Assembly: GCA_902595725.1 (NCBI GenBank)
Contig: CACJRJ010000007.1
Coordinates: forward strand, 1-53,995
Reading direction: 5' to 3'
Origin: an uncultured Pelagibacteraceae bacterium
Lineage (GTDB): Bacteria; Pseudomonadota; Alphaproteobacteria; Pelagibacterales; Pelagibacteraceae
Length of the DNA: 53,995 nt
Shown here: in pieces, positions 9,654-20,332 of the stretch
How positions within the stretch are numbered: the first letter of the stretch is position 1
Layout: each line of letters starts with the position of its first letter
Program-made: the position numbers and the translations under genes
The notes under the pieces: generated by a model
The model's input: the letters and a program-made list of their open reading frames with translations, nothing else
Told to the model about the DNA's origin: nothing
The model's database searches: none

Positions 9654-10739
9654 ATGTCATTTAATACTTTTGGAAAGATATTTCGTTTTACTACTTGGGG
9701 TGAATCTCACGGGCCTGCTATAGGATGTGTGGTAGATGGCTGTCCTCCAAATATAAAAATAACTGAAAAAGACTTGCAAATTGAACTTAACAGGAGAAAA
9801 CCGGGTCAATCAAAGTTTACAACTCAAAGAAAAGAGGATGATAAAGTAAATATTTTATCGGGTGTGTTTGAAGGAAAAACGACAGGTACTCCGATCTCAA
9901 TGATAATTTACAATAAAGATGTAAGATCAAGAGATTATGAAACAATAAAAAATAAATTTAGACCTGGTCATGCTGACTATACATATTTTAAAAAATATGG
10001 AATAAGAGATTACAGAGGTGGTGGAAGACAATCTGCTAGAGAAACTGCTTCAAGAGTTGCAGCTGGTGCAATTGCAAAAAAAGTCTTGCATAGTAAATTA
10101 GGAAGTAAATATAAAGTTGTTGGCGCTGTAACACAGCTAGGAATTCTTGGTTGCGATACTAGTAAATGGGATGAAAAATTTATTTATAAAAATCCTTTTT
10201 TCTGTCCTGATAAATCAATTATAAAACTTTGGGAAAAATATTTATTAGGTATTAGAAAATCAGGTTCTTCATGTGGAGCAATTATCGAAGTTAGAGCCAA
10301 AGGTGTTCCAACTGGACTGGGAGCTCCAATTTATTCTAAATTAGATATGGATTTAGCTGCAGCTATGATGAGTATTAATGCAGTTAAAGGTGTAAATATT
10401 GGATCTGGCATGAACTCTGCTCAACTTAATGGAGAACAAAATTCTGATGAAATTATACAAAAAGGTAAAAAAACTAATTTTCAATCAAATAATGCAGGAG
10501 GAATTCTTGGCGGCATTTCTTCTGGGCAAGATATAATTGTTTCATTTGCTGTTAAACCAACCTCTTCTATTCTTTCATCAAGAAAAACAATTGATAAATT
10601 TGGAAAAAATACTTCTATTTCTGTTAGAGGGAGACATGATCCGTGTGTTGGCATCAGAGCTGTTCCAATTGGAGAAGCAATGATGCACTGCGTACTATTA
10701 GATCACTACCTAATGAATACTGCGCAGTGCAAAAGTTAA
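9654..10739 (+). CDS. aroC: Chorismate synthase
   Basis: AroC converts 5-enolpyruvylshikimate-3-phosphate to chorismate, the last shared step in aromatic amino acid synthesis, using reduced FMN. The 361-residue protein carries the signatures [14 protein letters not shown] near residue 16, [36 protein letters not shown] and [15 protein letters not shown] chose ATG at 9654 because [12 protein letters not shown] is the family N-terminus; an in-frame upstream start at 9612 would add 14 residues and overlap pdxH. The stop overlaps the convergent dxs stop by 4 bases. Confidence 0.96.
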   Translation: MSFNTFGKIFRFTTWGESHGPAIGCVVDGCPPNIKITEKDLQIELNRRKPGQSKFTTQRKEDDKVNILSGVFEGKTTGTPISMIIYNKDVRSRDYETIKNKFRPGHADYTYFKKYGIRDYRGGGRQSARETASRVAAGAIAKKVLHSKLGSKYKVVGAVTQLGILGCDTSKWDEKFIYKNPFFCPDKSIIKLWEKYLLGIRKSGSSCGAIIEVRAKGVPTGLGAPIYSKLDMDLAAAMMSINAVKGVNIGSGMNSAQLNGEQNSDEIIQKGKKTNFQSNNAGGILGGISSGQDIIVSFAVKPTSSILSSRKTIDKFGKNTSISVRGRHDPCVGIRAVPIGEAMMHCVLLDHYLMNTAQCKS

Positions 10740-12649
10740 TTTGATTTTTTAACAACAACCTTTGAGTTTAAAGTATCAAGAATTTTAGTTTCAATACTAT
10801 CAGCATCTAAACCAGCATATTTATACATTAGTTCTGGTTTGTCATGATCGATAAATCTATCAGGCAATATCATTGATCTAAATTTTAAATTATTATCGAT
10901 TAAGTTATTATCAAACAAATATTGAGAAATATGTGATCCAAAACCACCAATAGAACCTTCTTCAATAGAGATGATTATCTCATGGTCTCTTGCTAATTGC
11001 CAAATTATATTTTCATCCAAAGGTTTTGCAAATCGAGCATCAAATAAAGTTAAATTAACTCCTTTCTTTTTTAAATTATCACATGCAATCAAACATTCTT
11101 TTAATCTTGCACCAAAATTTAAAATTGCTACTTGTTTGCCTTCTTTAATAATTCTTCCTTTTCCAATTTCTAACTTCTCACTAATGTTTGGCAATTCTAC
11201 TCCTATGCCATTTCCTCTTGGGTATCTAAAAGCAGAAGGTTTATCATTAATATCTACTGAGGTATTTATCATTCTTACAAGTTCTGCTTCATCACTTGCA
11301 GCCATTACTATAAAATTAGGCAAAGTTGCAAGATAAGTTATATCAAAAGATCCTGCGTGTGTTGGTCCATCAGCACCAACTAATCCTGCTCTATCAATTG
11401 CAAATCTTACTGGCAGACTCTGAATTGCTACATCGTGTACTACTTGATCATAAGCTCTTTGTAAAAAAGTAGAATAAATTGCAGCATAAGGTTTATAGCC
11501 TTCGGTAGCTAAACCGGCTGCAAAAGTTACGGCGTGTTGTTCTGCTATACCAACATCAAACATTCTTGATGGAAATTTTTTTGCGAAAATATCCATTCCA
11601 GTTCCTGAAGGCATTGCAGCAGTTATTCCAACAATCTTGCTATCCTTTTCAGCATGCTTAATAAGAGTATTTGCAAAAACTTTTGTATACGATGGATTAA
11701 CAGATTGTGATTTTTCTTGAACTCCAGTGTTTATATTAAATTTAGCTACACCATGATATTTATCATCTGATTTCTCGGCAAATTCATATCCTTTTCCTTT
11801 CTCTGTCTTAATATGTATTAAGATTGGACCATCAAAATTAATTTGTTTTGCATTTTTTAAAACAGAAATTAAAGAATCCATATCGTGTCCATCTATAGGA
11901 CCTATGTAATAAAATCCTAATGAATTAAATAATGTGCCTCCAGTTACTGCAGATCTTAAAAAATCCTCTGCTTTACCAGCTTTTTTACTGAATCTTTTTG
12001 AGAACGAGGAAATAATTAATTTCAATGTTTCTCTAAAGCTAAAATAAATCTTTCCAGAAAAGAGTTTTGCTAAATAAGATCTAAGTGCTCCAACTGGTTT
12101 AGCAATCGACATATCGTTGTCATTTAAAATTACAATCATCTTTGTTTTGCTTGTTCCAGCATTATTCATTGCCTCATAAGCCATGCCTGCACTCATTGCT
12201 CCATCTCCAATTACTGCAACGACTTCATTAGATTTATTTGAAAGTTTATTTGCAACAGCCATTCCTAGAGCAGAAGAGATTGAGGTTGAGCTATGCGCAG
12301 CACCAAAAGGATCATACTCACTTTCAGATCTTTTTGTAAAACCTGACAGACCGCTACCTTTTCTTAAAGTTCTAATTTTGTCTTTTCTTCCAGTTAATAT
12401 TTTATGTGGATAAGTTTGGTGACCAACGTCCCAGATAAGTTTATCATTTGGTGTATTAAAAACATAATGCAAAGCCACTGTTAGTTCCACAACACCTAAA
12501 CCTGCACCTAAATGTCCACCAGTGACAGATACTGCATCTATCATCTCAGTCCTCACTTCTTCTGCTAAAGTTCGTAAATCTGATTCAGAAAGTTTTCTAA
12601 TGTCTGAGGGGAAATTTATATCGTCTAAAAATTTATATATCTTATTCAT
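10736..12649 (-). CDS. dxs: 1-deoxy-D-xylulose-5-phosphate synthase
   Basis: Dxs is a thiamine-diphosphate enzyme that joins pyruvate and glyceraldehyde 3-phosphate, the first step of the MEP isoprenoid pathway. The 637-residue protein has [14 protein letters not shown] near residue 44, [16 protein letters not shown], the ThDP motif GDGAMSAG (148-155) with its paired Asn residues near 162, and the transketolase C-terminal domain. The ATG overlaps the ispA stop by 4 bases, so ispA and dxs form an isoprenoid operon. Confidence 0.97.
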   Translation of the reverse strand: MNKIYKFLDDINFPSDIRKLSESDLRTLAEEVRTEMIDAVSVTGGHLGAGLGVVELTVALHYVFNTPNDKLIWDVGHQTYPHKILTGRKDKIRTLRKGSGLSGFTKRSESEYDPFGAAHSSTSISSALGMAVANKLSNKSNEVVAVIGDGAMSAGMAYEAMNNAGTSKTKMIVILNDNDMSIAKPVGALRSYLAKLFSGKIYFSFRETLKLIISSFSKRFSKKAGKAEDFLRSAVTGGTLFNSLGFYYIGPIDGHDMDSLISVLKNAKQINFDGPILIHIKTEKGKGYEFAEKSDDKYHGVAKFNINTGVQEKSQSVNPSYTKVFANTLIKHAEKDSKIVGITAAMPSGTGMDIFAKKFPSRMFDVGIAEQHAVTFAAGLATEGYKPYAAIYSTFLQRAYDQVVHDVAIQSLPVRFAIDRAGLVGADGPTHAGSFDITYLATLPNFIVMAASDEAELVRMINTSVDINDKPSAFRYPRGNGIGVELPNISEKLEIGKGRIIKEGKQVAILNFGARLKECLIACDNLKKKGVNLTLFDARFAKPLDENIIWQLARDHEIIISIEEGSIGGFGSHISQYLFDNNLIDNNLKFRSMILPDRFIDHDKPELMYKYAGLDADSIETKILDTLNSKVVVKKSN

Positions 12650-13515
12650 TTTGTTCTATTTAAAATAAAATTCACAGTATCTTTTAAATCGTTCGCCTTT
12701 TTTCCGAATTTATTTATTTTTTTATAGATATTATTTTTTATCTTTTCATTATATTTAATAGTATTTTTGTATCCTAGCAAACTAATTAAGGTCGCTTTTC
12801 CTTTTTTAATATCTTTTTTTGTTTTTTTTCCTGCCTTTTTTGAACTACCTTTATAGTCAATTAGATCGTCAGCTATTTGGAATAGAAGTCCAATATCTGA
12901 TCCCAATTTTTCAAAACTATTAAGATATTTTTTTTTATTTAAAACAATTACTGGCGCCATACAACAAAAACTAAATAATTTACCAGTTTTTTTTATTTGC
13001 ATTTCAATAATTTTTTTTAAAGGTATTTTTTTATGTTCAAAGTTTAAATCTGAATATTGTCCTCCTGCTATTCCTGAGTGCCCAGAAGTTTTTGATATTA
13101 AATTAATTAGATTTATTTTAATTTTTTCATTTACATTAAAATTTTTGTGACTCAAAATCTCAAAAGCAATTGTAAGAAGTGAATTTCCAGCAAGGATAGC
13201 TGTTGACTCTCCAAATTTTTTATGTGTTGATAGTTTTCCTCTTCTTAAATTGTCGTTATCCATGCACGGTAAGTCATCATGGATTAATGAATATGCATGA
13301 ATACACTCTACAGCTGCACTTATATAAATTAACTTTTTATATTCAATATTAAAAATTTTACCAACATCAACTATTAGTTTAGATCTAACTTTTTTACCAC
13401 CTGGTAGAAGCCCATACCTCATGGGTTTTACTAATTCAGTTTTTTTTTGACTTATTAAGAATTTTGAAAGAAATGTGTTAGTATCTTTTGCAATTTTATT
13501 AAGTTTTTTTTTCAT
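12646..13515 (-). CDS. ispA: Farnesyl/geranyl diphosphate synthase (short-chain prenyltransferase)
   Basis: IspA condenses IPP with allylic diphosphates to give farnesyl diphosphate. The 289-residue protein shows [13 protein letters not shown] near residue 38, the first Asp-rich motif DDLPCMDND beginning at residue 80 with the two-residue insertion typical of bacterial FPP synthases, and [11 protein letters not shown] as the second. The sequence is unusually Lys-rich ([15 protein letters not shown]). It overlaps the xseB 3' end by 17 bases and dxs by 4, giving the classic xseB - ispA - dxs order. Confidence 0.93.
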   Translation of the reverse strand: MKKKLNKIAKDTNTFLSKFLISQKKTELVKPMRYGLLPGGKKVRSKLIVDVGKIFNIEYKKLIYISAAVECIHAYSLIHDDLPCMDNDNLRRGKLSTHKKFGESTAILAGNSLLTIAFEILSHKNFNVNEKIKINLINLISKTSGHSGIAGGQYSDLNFEHKKIPLKKIIEMQIKKTGKLFSFCCMAPVIVLNKKKYLNSFEKLGSDIGLLFQIADDLIDYKGSSKKAGKKTKKDIKKGKATLISLLGYKNTIKYNEKIKNNIYKKINKFGKKANDLKDTVNFILNRTK

Positions 13516-13747
13516 TTTTTTTCAAAATTACATTAATTTTGCTTCTTGTTTCTTCAGATATTTTTTTAGACGTATTTTGGAATTTTTTTTCAATCAAATT
13601 ATTCAATTTTATTAATTCTTGATAATCATTTATAGAAGCCTCTAAATCTTTTTCAGTTTCTAGTTTTTCTATTATATTATTAGCTAGTTCTGTTAGCTCG
13701 TTTAGAGATTTGTTTTTAATATCATCTAGTAAATTTTTATCTTTCAT
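13499..13747 (-). CDS. xseB: Exodeoxyribonuclease VII small subunit
   Basis: XseB is the small helical subunit of exonuclease VII. The 82-residue protein has the family shape (SLNELTELANNIIEKLETE, then LEASINDYQELIKLNNLIEKKFQ). I placed the start at ATG 13747, where homology begins; an upstream in-frame start at 13786 would run past the start of the divergent gene at 13768. Context upstream of ispA and dxs supports the call. The large subunit XseA is not in the window. Confidence 0.85.
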   Translation of the reverse strand: MKDKNLLDDIKNKSLNELTELANNIIEKLETEKDLEASINDYQELIKLNNLIEKKFQNTSKKISEETRSKINVILKKNEKKT

Positions 13748-13767
13748 ATAATAGTTGGTATTAATAC

Positions 13768-14700
13768 ATGAAAAACAATCTTTCAAATATTAAAAAATCT
13801 AAATATTATTTAGATAAAGGTGAGTGTATCGCTATACCCACTGAGACAGTATATGGACTTGCAGGAAATGCCTATTCTAATAAAGCCACTTTAAAAATAT
13901 TTAAATTAAAAAAAAGAACCAAAAAAAATCCTTTAATTGTTCATTATAATAACCTTAAAATGCTAAATAATGATTGTATTACAAATAGTGTATTTTTTAA
14001 GCTTTATAAAAAATTTTGTCCAGGTCCTCTAACTTTTGTATTGAGGCTAAAAAAAAGTAGCAAGATTTCAAAGAATGTTACAAGTAACCAAAAAACTTTA
14101 GCTATAAGATTTCCAAGTCATTTGCTTACAAAAAAACTTTTAAAATTATTAAATTATCCACTAGCAGCACCTAGCGCAAATATCTCAACAAAAATAAGTC
14201 CAGTTTCCAAAGAAGATGTAAAAGAGGAATTTGGAAATAAAATTAAATTTATACTTGATGGAGGTAGATCTAAAATTGGACTAGAGTCAACAATAGTAAG
14301 TTTGGTTAATAAACCAAGAATATTAAGACTTGGAGGAATGGAAAGATCAAAAATTAATAAAGTTTTGAATAAAAATATTACATTTGATAGTGTAAAAAAA
14401 AAAATTATTGTACCAGGTCAATCAAAGTTACATTATTCTCCTGGTATTCCTATAAAATTAAATAGTACAAATCCAAAACCTAATGAGGCATTTATTCTAA
14501 TTAAAAAAAGAAAAAAATCTTATAAAAATTATTATTACTTAAGTAAAAATAGAAATCTTAAACAGGCAGCTAAAAATTTGTATAAAATATTAAGAGTAAT
14601 TAAAAATAAAAAATATAAAAGTATAGTTGTTGAAAAAATCCCAAACATTGGGTTTGGCGAAGTAATTAACGACAGATTAAGAAGAGCATCAACTAAATAA
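13768..14700 (+). CDS. L-threonylcarbamoyladenylate synthase, long (Sua5-type)
   Basis: This enzyme makes threonylcarbamoyl-AMP from threonine, bicarbonate and ATP for the t6A37 modification of ANN-decoding tRNAs. The 310-residue protein has an N-terminal YrdC domain (AIPTETVYGLAGNAYS near residue 22, KKRTKKNPLIVH, LAAPSANIS, GLESTIVS) and a C-terminal Sua5 domain recognised by PGQSKLHYSPGIP. The extra domain separates it from short TsaC. Its stop overlaps the ABC transporter start by 1 base (TAATG), so the genes are probably translationally coupled. Confidence 0.92.
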   Translation: MKNNLSNIKKSKYYLDKGECIAIPTETVYGLAGNAYSNKATLKIFKLKKRTKKNPLIVHYNNLKMLNNDCITNSVFFKLYKKFCPGPLTFVLRLKKSSKISKNVTSNQKTLAIRFPSHLLTKKLLKLLNYPLAAPSANISTKISPVSKEDVKEEFGNKIKFILDGGRSKIGLESTIVSLVNKPRILRLGGMERSKINKVLNKNITFDSVKKKIIVPGQSKLHYSPGIPIKLNSTNPKPNEAFILIKKRKKSYKNYYYLSKNRNLKQAAKNLYKILRVIKNKKYKSIVVEKIPNIGFGEVINDRLRRASTK

Positions 14701-15422
14701 TGAAAAATTCAATAGAAGTTATTAATCTAAAAAAAACTTATGGAACAAAAGAAGCTGTAAAAAACATAAATTTTGAGATTAAAGAAAATGAGATTATTGG
14801 CTTGCTTGGTCCAAATGGATCTGGAAAAACTACAACTATTGGAATGATTTTAGGTTTATTAAAACCTACCAGCGGTGAAGTATTAATTAATGGATTAAAA
14901 ATAGAGAAAAATCTAATTAATATTTTGCAAAAAATTAACTTTATTTCTCCATATATAGAACTACCAAAAAAATTAACTGTTAAACAAAATTTAATTGTAT
15001 ATGGTAAACTTTATTCAGTAAAAAACTTGAATGAAAAGATAGATTATCTGGTTAGTGAATTAAGATTGGAAAATTTGCTTAATAGAGTTACTGGAGAGTT
15101 GTCATCTGGTCAAAAAAATAGAATAAGTTTAGCAAAAGCAATAATTAATGATCCTAATGTCTTGTTACTTGATGAACCTACAGCATCTTTAGATCCTGAG
15201 ATAGGTGATTTTGTTAGAACATTTTTAGAAAATTATAAAAAAGAAAGAAAAGTATCAATTTTATTAGCTTCTCATAATATGGATGAGGTCACTAGATTAT
15301 GTTCCTCAATAATGATGATGAAAAATGGTTTAATTATAGATCAAGGCAAACCAAGTGATTTAATTAAAAAACATGGAAGAAAAAATTTAGAGGAAGTTTT
15401 TTTAAAACTTGCAAGGAATTAA
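14700..15422 (+). CDS. ABC transporter ATP-binding protein (ABC-2 type)
   Basis: This is the nucleotide-binding subunit of an ABC-2 exporter. Walker A is GPNGSGKTT near residues 37-45, the signature motif is LSSGQKNR near 134, Walker B is LLLDEPTASLDPE near 155 and the switch His is in LASHNMDEV. The 240-residue length is typical of CcmA/NodI-like export ATPases. The permease follows directly with no intergenic base. The substrate cannot be told from the sequence. Confidence 0.93.
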   Translation: MKNSIEVINLKKTYGTKEAVKNINFEIKENEIIGLLGPNGSGKTTTIGMILGLLKPTSGEVLINGLKIEKNLINILQKINFISPYIELPKKLTVKQNLIVYGKLYSVKNLNEKIDYLVSELRLENLLNRVTGELSSGQKNRISLAKAIINDPNVLLLDEPTASLDPEIGDFVRTFLENYKKERKVSILLASHNMDEVTRLCSSIMMMKNGLIIDQGKPSDLIKKHGRKNLEEVFLKLARN

Positions 15423-16214
15423 ATGAATTTGGGTAGAATGTATGGACTGTTTTTAAGACATTTTTTTTTAATAACAAGATCTTTTCCTAGAATACTAGAT
15501 TTGATTTATTGGCCAACTATACAAATAACCTTGTGGGGATTTATCTCAAACTTCTTTTCTACTTATAGCTCGTACTACAATAATGCAGTTGGAGTTATAC
15601 TAACATGCGCAATACTTTATGATTTTTTATTCAGAACCAGCATTGGTTTTAATATGTTATTTTTAGAGGAAATATGGAGTAGAAATTTTACAAATTTATT
15701 TATTGCTCCAATTAAAAAGAGTGAAATTTTAATTTCATTAATATTGACTGCTTTAATAAGAGCACTTATCGGTTTAGTTCCAGCAATTTTATTAACCTCC
15801 CCTCTATTTGGAATTTCTTTATTAGATCTAGGTTTAAGTTTATTCTTACTATTCTTAAGTCTTTATATTTTTGGAATAACTTTAGGTATACTTGTATCGT
15901 CTGGATTATTAAGATTTGGACCATCATTTGAAAATATTGCTTGGTCAACAATGTTTTTATTAGCGCCATTTGGTTGTATTTATTATCCTGTAGAAATATT
16001 ACCTGAAATGTTTCAAACAATTGCCTATTTACTTCCGCTTGTTTATATATTCGAAGAAGCAAGAAATATTTTAATTGATGGAACAGTAAATGTAGAAAAT
16101 ATTTATAAAGCCTTTTATTTAAATGGATTATATTTGTTTATTTCAGTTTGTTTATTTTATTACTCTTTCAGCAAAGCCCGTAAAAAAGGTACTTTAATTA
16201 ATATTGGAGAATAA
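15423..16214 (+). CDS. ABC-2 type transporter permease
   Basis: This is the membrane subunit partnering the ATPase just upstream. The 263-residue protein has about six hydrophobic segments in the ABC-2 plan (near residues 25-48, 55-75, 98-125, 130-160, 175-200 and 230-250) and the partly conserved APFGCIYYPVEILPEMFQ before the last helices. Exported substrate is unknown; drug, lipid or glycan export are all possible. Confidence 0.9.
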   Translation: MNLGRMYGLFLRHFFLITRSFPRILDLIYWPTIQITLWGFISNFFSTYSSYYNNAVGVILTCAILYDFLFRTSIGFNMLFLEEIWSRNFTNLFIAPIKKSEILISLILTALIRALIGLVPAILLTSPLFGISLLDLGLSLFLLFLSLYIFGITLGILVSSGLLRFGPSFENIAWSTMFLLAPFGCIYYPVEILPEMFQTIAYLLPLVYIFEEARNILIDGTVNVENIYKAFYLNGLYLFISVCLFYYSFSKARKKGTLINIGE

Positions 16215-16216
16215 AA

Positions 16217-16293
16217 TGGTGCGCCTGCTAGGAGTCGAACCCAGAACCTCCTGATCCGAAGTCAGGCGCTCTATCCAGTTGAGCTACAAGCGC
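16217..16293 (-). tRNA. tRNA-Arg (anticodon UCG)
   Basis: A complete 77-base tRNA folds from the minus strand: 7-bp acceptor stem (GCGCTTG with CAGGCGC, one T-G pair), D arm GCTC/GAGC, anticodon stem CCTGA/TCAGG with loop CTTCGGA giving anticodon TCG, T arm with TTCGACT, discriminator A and an encoded CCA. It lies antisense between an ABC permease and rluD. A minus-strand TATAAT at 16312-16307 could be its -10 element. Confidence 0.97.
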
Positions 16294-16316
16294 ATATAGT
16301 ATTAATATTATAATTT

Positions 16317-17294
16317 ATGAAAAATATCATTAATTTAATTGTCAAAGATAATGAAAATGGTCAAAGAGTTGATCAATTTATATCAAATAAAGAAAAAGAT
16401 CTTAGCAGAACTAGAGTAAAAAATTTAATCTTAAATAAAAAATTAAAAATTAATAAAAATACTATTTCTGATCCATCTAAAAAAGTTAGTACTAACGATT
16501 ATATTAATCTCGAAATACCAAAACCAAAGAAAGCATCTTTAAAACCATTTAACTTTAAATTAGAAATTGCATATGAAGATAAAGATTTATTAGTTGTTAA
16601 TAAACCCGCTGGTATATCTATGCATCCTGGAGCAGGTGACTACGATAAAACTTTAGTTAATGCTCTTGTGCATTATGATAGTAAAAATTTATCTAATATT
16701 GGGGATGAGCTAAGACCAGGAATTGTTCATAGAATAGATAAAGATACATCGGGTTTAGTTGTTATAGCAAAAAATAATGTTAGCCATGAAAAATTATCAA
16801 AACAGTTTAGTGAGCACTCAATAAAAAGACTCTATCAAACTCTTGTTTGGGGTAAATTAAGACCTCAAATTGGTAAAATTGAAACATTTATAACTAGAAG
16901 CACAAAAAATAGACAACTTATGGAGGTTGGTCTAACTAAAGGAAAAAAAGCAATTACAAATTATAAAACATTAGAAGTTTTTGAAAATGAAAAAATTCCT
17001 ACTTTTAGTTTTATAGAATGTAAACTTGAAACTGGAAGAACACATCAAATAAGAGTTCATATGAGTTATAAAGGAAATAATATACTTGGAGATAAAAAGT
17101 ATAAAAAAAAATTTAAAAAAATGAAAGATATCAATATAGATTTAGAAAAAATGATTTTAAATTTAGATAGACAATTTTTACATGCCAAAGTTTTAGGTTT
17201 TACACACCCTAGAACTGGAAAGGAACTAGAGTTTGCCTCTATTTTACCACAAGAACTTGAAAAAATTTTAAAAATGTTAAGAAAATTAAGGTAA
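16317..17294 (+). CDS. rluD: 23S rRNA pseudouridine synthase RluD family
   Basis: The family isomerises specific uridines; RluD targets 23S helix 69 (1911/1915/1917). The 325-residue protein has an N-terminal S4 RNA-binding domain (RVDQFISNKEKDLSRTRVKNLI), LLVVNKPAGISMHPG, the catalytic motif HRIDKDTSGLVVIAK with Asp141, and TGRTHQIRVHMSYKG. RluD rather than RluC is inferred from the S4 domain and the HPG motif; exact target sites are not proven. Confidence 0.9.
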   Translation: MKNIINLIVKDNENGQRVDQFISNKEKDLSRTRVKNLILNKKLKINKNTISDPSKKVSTNDYINLEIPKPKKASLKPFNFKLEIAYEDKDLLVVNKPAGISMHPGAGDYDKTLVNALVHYDSKNLSNIGDELRPGIVHRIDKDTSGLVVIAKNNVSHEKLSKQFSEHSIKRLYQTLVWGKLRPQIGKIETFITRSTKNRQLMEVGLTKGKKAITNYKTLEVFENEKIPTFSFIECKLETGRTHQIRVHMSYKGNNILGDKKYKKKFKKMKDINIDLEKMILNLDRQFLHAKVLGFTHPRTGKELEFASILPQELEKILKMLRKLR

Positions 17295-17340
17295 TAAAAT
17301 CATTGTAAAATTTAATTTCTTAATTAAATAAATAACAAAA

Positions 17341-18234
17341 ATGAGCATTACAAAAAACTATAATCTGCCTATACTTTCAGGTGAAGGTGGTCTTTCTGCA
17401 TATTTGGCGCAGATAAAAAAATTTCCCATGCTAGATGCTGAGGAAGAATATATGTTAGCCAAAAATTGGAGACAAACTGGAAGTTTAAAGTCAGCTGAAA
17501 AACTGGTTACCAGTCATCTAAGACTAGTGGCTAAAATTGCAATGGGATACAAAGGATATGGTTTACCAATTAATGAAATGATATCTGAAGGCAATGTCGG
17601 ACTAATGCAAGCAGTAAAAAAATTTGAACCTGAAAAAGGATTTAGACTAGCAACATATGCAATGTGGTGGATTAAAGCATCTATTCAAGAATATATTTTA
17701 AGATCATGGAGTTTAGTAAAAATCGGCACAACAACAGCTCAAAAAAAATTATTCTTTAATTTAAAAAAATTAAAAAACCAAATCGCTCCAAGAAATGAAG
17801 GCGACTTGAAAAATGAACATGTAACTGAAATAGCAAATAAATTAGATGTTAAAAAAGAAGAAGTTATTTCAATGAATAGAAGATTATCTGGAAAAGAGCA
17901 TTCATTAAACGCTCCGATTGGTGAAGATGGTGACCAATGGCAAGATTGGATAGTTGATAAAGAAATGGATCAAGAATTAAAATTTGCTCAAAAAGAGGAA
18001 ATGGATAGCAGGAAAGATCTTTTAAAAGATTCTATAAAAATTTTAAATGATAGAGAAAAAGAAATTTTATATTCAAGACGATTAACTGATGAACCTGCAA
18101 CGTTAGAAAAGTTAAGTAAAAAATTTAAAATAAGTAGAGAAAGAATAAGACAAATAGAAAATAAAGCTTTTGAGAAACTTCAAAAGCATATGCTCAACTC
18201 TGCAAAATCAAAAAATCTTCTGCCAGCGAATTAG
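17341..18234 (+). CDS. rpoH: RNA polymerase sigma-32 (heat-shock) factor
   Basis: RpoH directs RNA polymerase to heat-shock promoters. The 297-residue protein has region 2 ([33 protein letters not shown]), the diagnostic RpoH box [12 protein letters not shown] in region 2.4/3, and the region 4.2 helix-turn-helix ([18 protein letters not shown]). In SAR11 few alternative sigma factors are known, so it may have a broad role; that part is inference. It has its own 46-base upstream gap, and its TAG stop overlaps the convergent purA stop by 4 bases. Confidence 0.96.
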   Translation: MSITKNYNLPILSGEGGLSAYLAQIKKFPMLDAEEEYMLAKNWRQTGSLKSAEKLVTSHLRLVAKIAMGYKGYGLPINEMISEGNVGLMQAVKKFEPEKGFRLATYAMWWIKASIQEYILRSWSLVKIGTTTAQKKLFFNLKKLKNQIAPRNEGDLKNEHVTEIANKLDVKKEEVISMNRRLSGKEHSLNAPIGEDGDQWQDWIVDKEMDQELKFAQKEEMDSRKDLLKDSIKILNDREKEILYSRRLTDEPATLEKLSKKFKISRERIRQIENKAFEKLQKHMLNSAKSKNLLPAN

Positions 18235-19523
18235 TCTCTAAAAGGATCAACTATTAATATAGTATCATTTCTTTCTGGACTTGTAGAAATACTGGCAACT
18301 TCTGTTTGTATAAATTTTTCTAATTCTTTAATATAAATTTTTGCATTGTTAGGAAGATCGTCAAATTTTTTTATACCTTTGGTTGAGCAATTCCAGCCTT
18401 TAAAATTTTGATAAATAGGTTTTGCTTTTAATTGATCTTCTACAGCTGCAGGTAAATAGTCAAATTTTTTTCCATCGACTTCATATGCAGTGCACATCTT
18501 AATTTCATCTAATTGATCTAAAACATCTAGTTTAGTTAATGCTATTCCATTTATTCCAGAAATTTTAATTGTTTGTCTAACCAAAACTCCATCAAACCAT
18601 CCACATCTTCTCTTTCTACTTGTAACTGTTCCGAATTCTTTACCAATAGTTCCTAATTTTTCACCTATCTCATTTTTAAGCTCTGTTGGAAAAGGACCTT
18701 CTCCAACTCTAGTAGTATAAGCTTTTGTTATTCCTAATACATAATTTATTGAATTAGGACCACAGCCTGAACCAGTTGCTGCAGCCGAAGCGACTGTATT
18801 TGAAGATGTAACAAATGGATATGTTCCATGATCTACATCAAGCAAAATGCCTTGCGCACCTTCAAATAATATTTTTTTTCCTTCTGATTTAAATTCATCT
18901 ATTTTTTTCCACACAGGCTGAGAGTATTTTAATATATCTGGTGCTATCTTTAATAAATCTTGCATCAGTTTATCTTTTTTATAAATTTCTTTTCCTAGTC
19001 CTTTTCTTATTGCGTTATGATGCATTAAAACTAATTCTAATCTATGTTCTAGATTTTTCTTAGAACCTAAATCCATAACTCTTATTGACCGTCTTCCAAC
19101 TTTATCTTCATATGCGGGTCCAATCCCTCTTCTTGTTGTTCCTATTTTAGCTTTTCCAGCAGCATCTTCTCTAATTTCGTCCATTTCTCTATGAAATGGT
19201 AAAATTAAATTTGCAGCCTCTGAAAGAATTAAGTTTTTTTCATTTATTTCAACACCTTTAGATTTAATTTCTTCAATTTCATCTAATAAAGCCCATGGAT
19301 CAACAACCACACCGTTTCCGATAATTGAAACTTTATCTTTTCTTACGATTCCTGAAGGTAATAATCTTAGCTTATATGTTACGTTGTCAATAACTAGGGT
19401 GTGTCCAGCATTATGTCCTCCTTGGAATCTTACGACAACATCTGCTTCGCTAGAAAGCCAGTCAACAATTTTTCCTTTACCCTCATCTCCCCACTGAGAC
19501 CCAACAACTGCAACATTTTTCAT
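18231..19523 (-). CDS. purA: Adenylosuccinate synthetase
   Basis: PurA joins IMP and aspartate with GTP to form adenylosuccinate, the first committed step to AMP. The 430-residue protein opens with [16 protein letters not shown] and has GGHNAGHT near residue 35, [14 protein letters not shown], the IMP-contacting segment with [15 protein letters not shown], and [11 protein letters not shown]. Its ATG overlaps the thiD stop by 4 bases. It is the last gene of the long minus-strand run that begins near 33996. Confidence 0.97.
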   Translation of the reverse strand: MKNVAVVGSQWGDEGKGKIVDWLSSEADVVVRFQGGHNAGHTLVIDNVTYKLRLLPSGIVRKDKVSIIGNGVVVDPWALLDEIEEIKSKGVEINEKNLILSEAANLILPFHREMDEIREDAAGKAKIGTTRRGIGPAYEDKVGRRSIRVMDLGSKKNLEHRLELVLMHHNAIRKGLGKEIYKKDKLMQDLLKIAPDILKYSQPVWKKIDEFKSEGKKILFEGAQGILLDVDHGTYPFVTSSNTVASAAATGSGCGPNSINYVLGITKAYTTRVGEGPFPTELKNEIGEKLGTIGKEFGTVTSRKRRCGWFDGVLVRQTIKISGINGIALTKLDVLDQLDEIKMCTAYEVDGKKFDYLPAAVEDQLKAKPIYQNFKGWNCSTKGIKKFDDLPNNAKIYIKELEKFIQTEVASISTSPERNDTILIVDPFRD

Positions 19524-20332
19524 TTAAACTTTTTATTTATATTTATTGTACTTAAATGATTTATCGGTCCATGACCTTTGCCATATCCTGGTCCTGTTCC
19601 AATTGAATGGTTAACATACTTAATCGCCATTTCACAAGATTTCTTTAATGTTTTTCCACATGAATAATATGTTGCTATAGCGCTTGATAATGTACATCCA
19701 GTTCCATGCGTATTTTTTGTATGAATTTTTTTATTTTTAAAAGTTGATATTTCATTTTTATTTAAAAAAATATCTTGCATAATTCTAGATTTAAGGTGTC
19801 CGCCTTTAATCAGTACATTTTTTGATCCTAGGCTTATTAAAATTCTTGCAGCTCTAATCATATCATCTAATGAAGAAATTTTTACTTTTGTTAAAATTTC
19901 TGCCTCAGGGATATTTGGTGTTATTAAAGTAGCTTTTTTTATTAGTTTTGATTTTAAAATTCTAATTGAATGGTTATCAATTAATTTAGTTCCACCTTTA
20001 GCAACCATAACAGGATCTAAAATTATTTTTTTTACTTTTATTTTATTTAAAGATTTTAATACGGCATTAATAACCTTTGTTGAATGAAGCATTCCGATTT
20101 TAATAGCATCAGGTTTAATATCTTTTGATGTAAATTCTATTTGCTTTGAAATTTCTATTGGAGATATAGATTCTATTGATTTTACACCAGTGGTATTTTG
20201 CGAAGTTACTGCAGTAATTGCCGTCATGGCATATGAACCAAGCGCTGTAACAGTTTTGATATCAGCTTGAATACCCGCTCCTCCTGAAGAGTCAGATCCT
20301 GCGATTATCAAAATTTTAGTCTTAGGTTTCAA
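19520..20332 (-). CDS. thiD: Hydroxymethylpyrimidine/phosphomethylpyrimidine kinase
   Basis: ThiD phosphorylates HMP and HMP-phosphate for thiamine synthesis. The 270-residue protein has [16 protein letters not shown] near residue 12, [22 protein letters not shown] and the anion-hole/catalytic motif [17 protein letters not shown]11 bacteria are known to lack the de novo HMP enzyme ThiC and to depend on external precursor, which would make this kinase the entry point; ThiC cannot be assessed here. It overlaps its neighbours glmM and purA by 4 bases each. Confidence 0.95.
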   Translation of the reverse strand: MKPKTKILIIAGSDSSGGAGIQADIKTVTALGSYAMTAITAVTSQNTTGVKSIESISPIEISKQIEFTSKDIKPDAIKIGMLHSTKVINAVLKSLNKIKVKKIILDPVMVAKGGTKLIDNHSIRILKSKLIKKATLITPNIPEAEILTKVKISSLDDMIRAARILISLGSKNVLIKGGHLKSRIMQDIFLNKNEISTFKNKKIHTKNTHGTGCTLSSAIATYYSCGKTLKKSCEMAIKYVNHSIGTGPGYGKGHGPINHLSTININKKFK

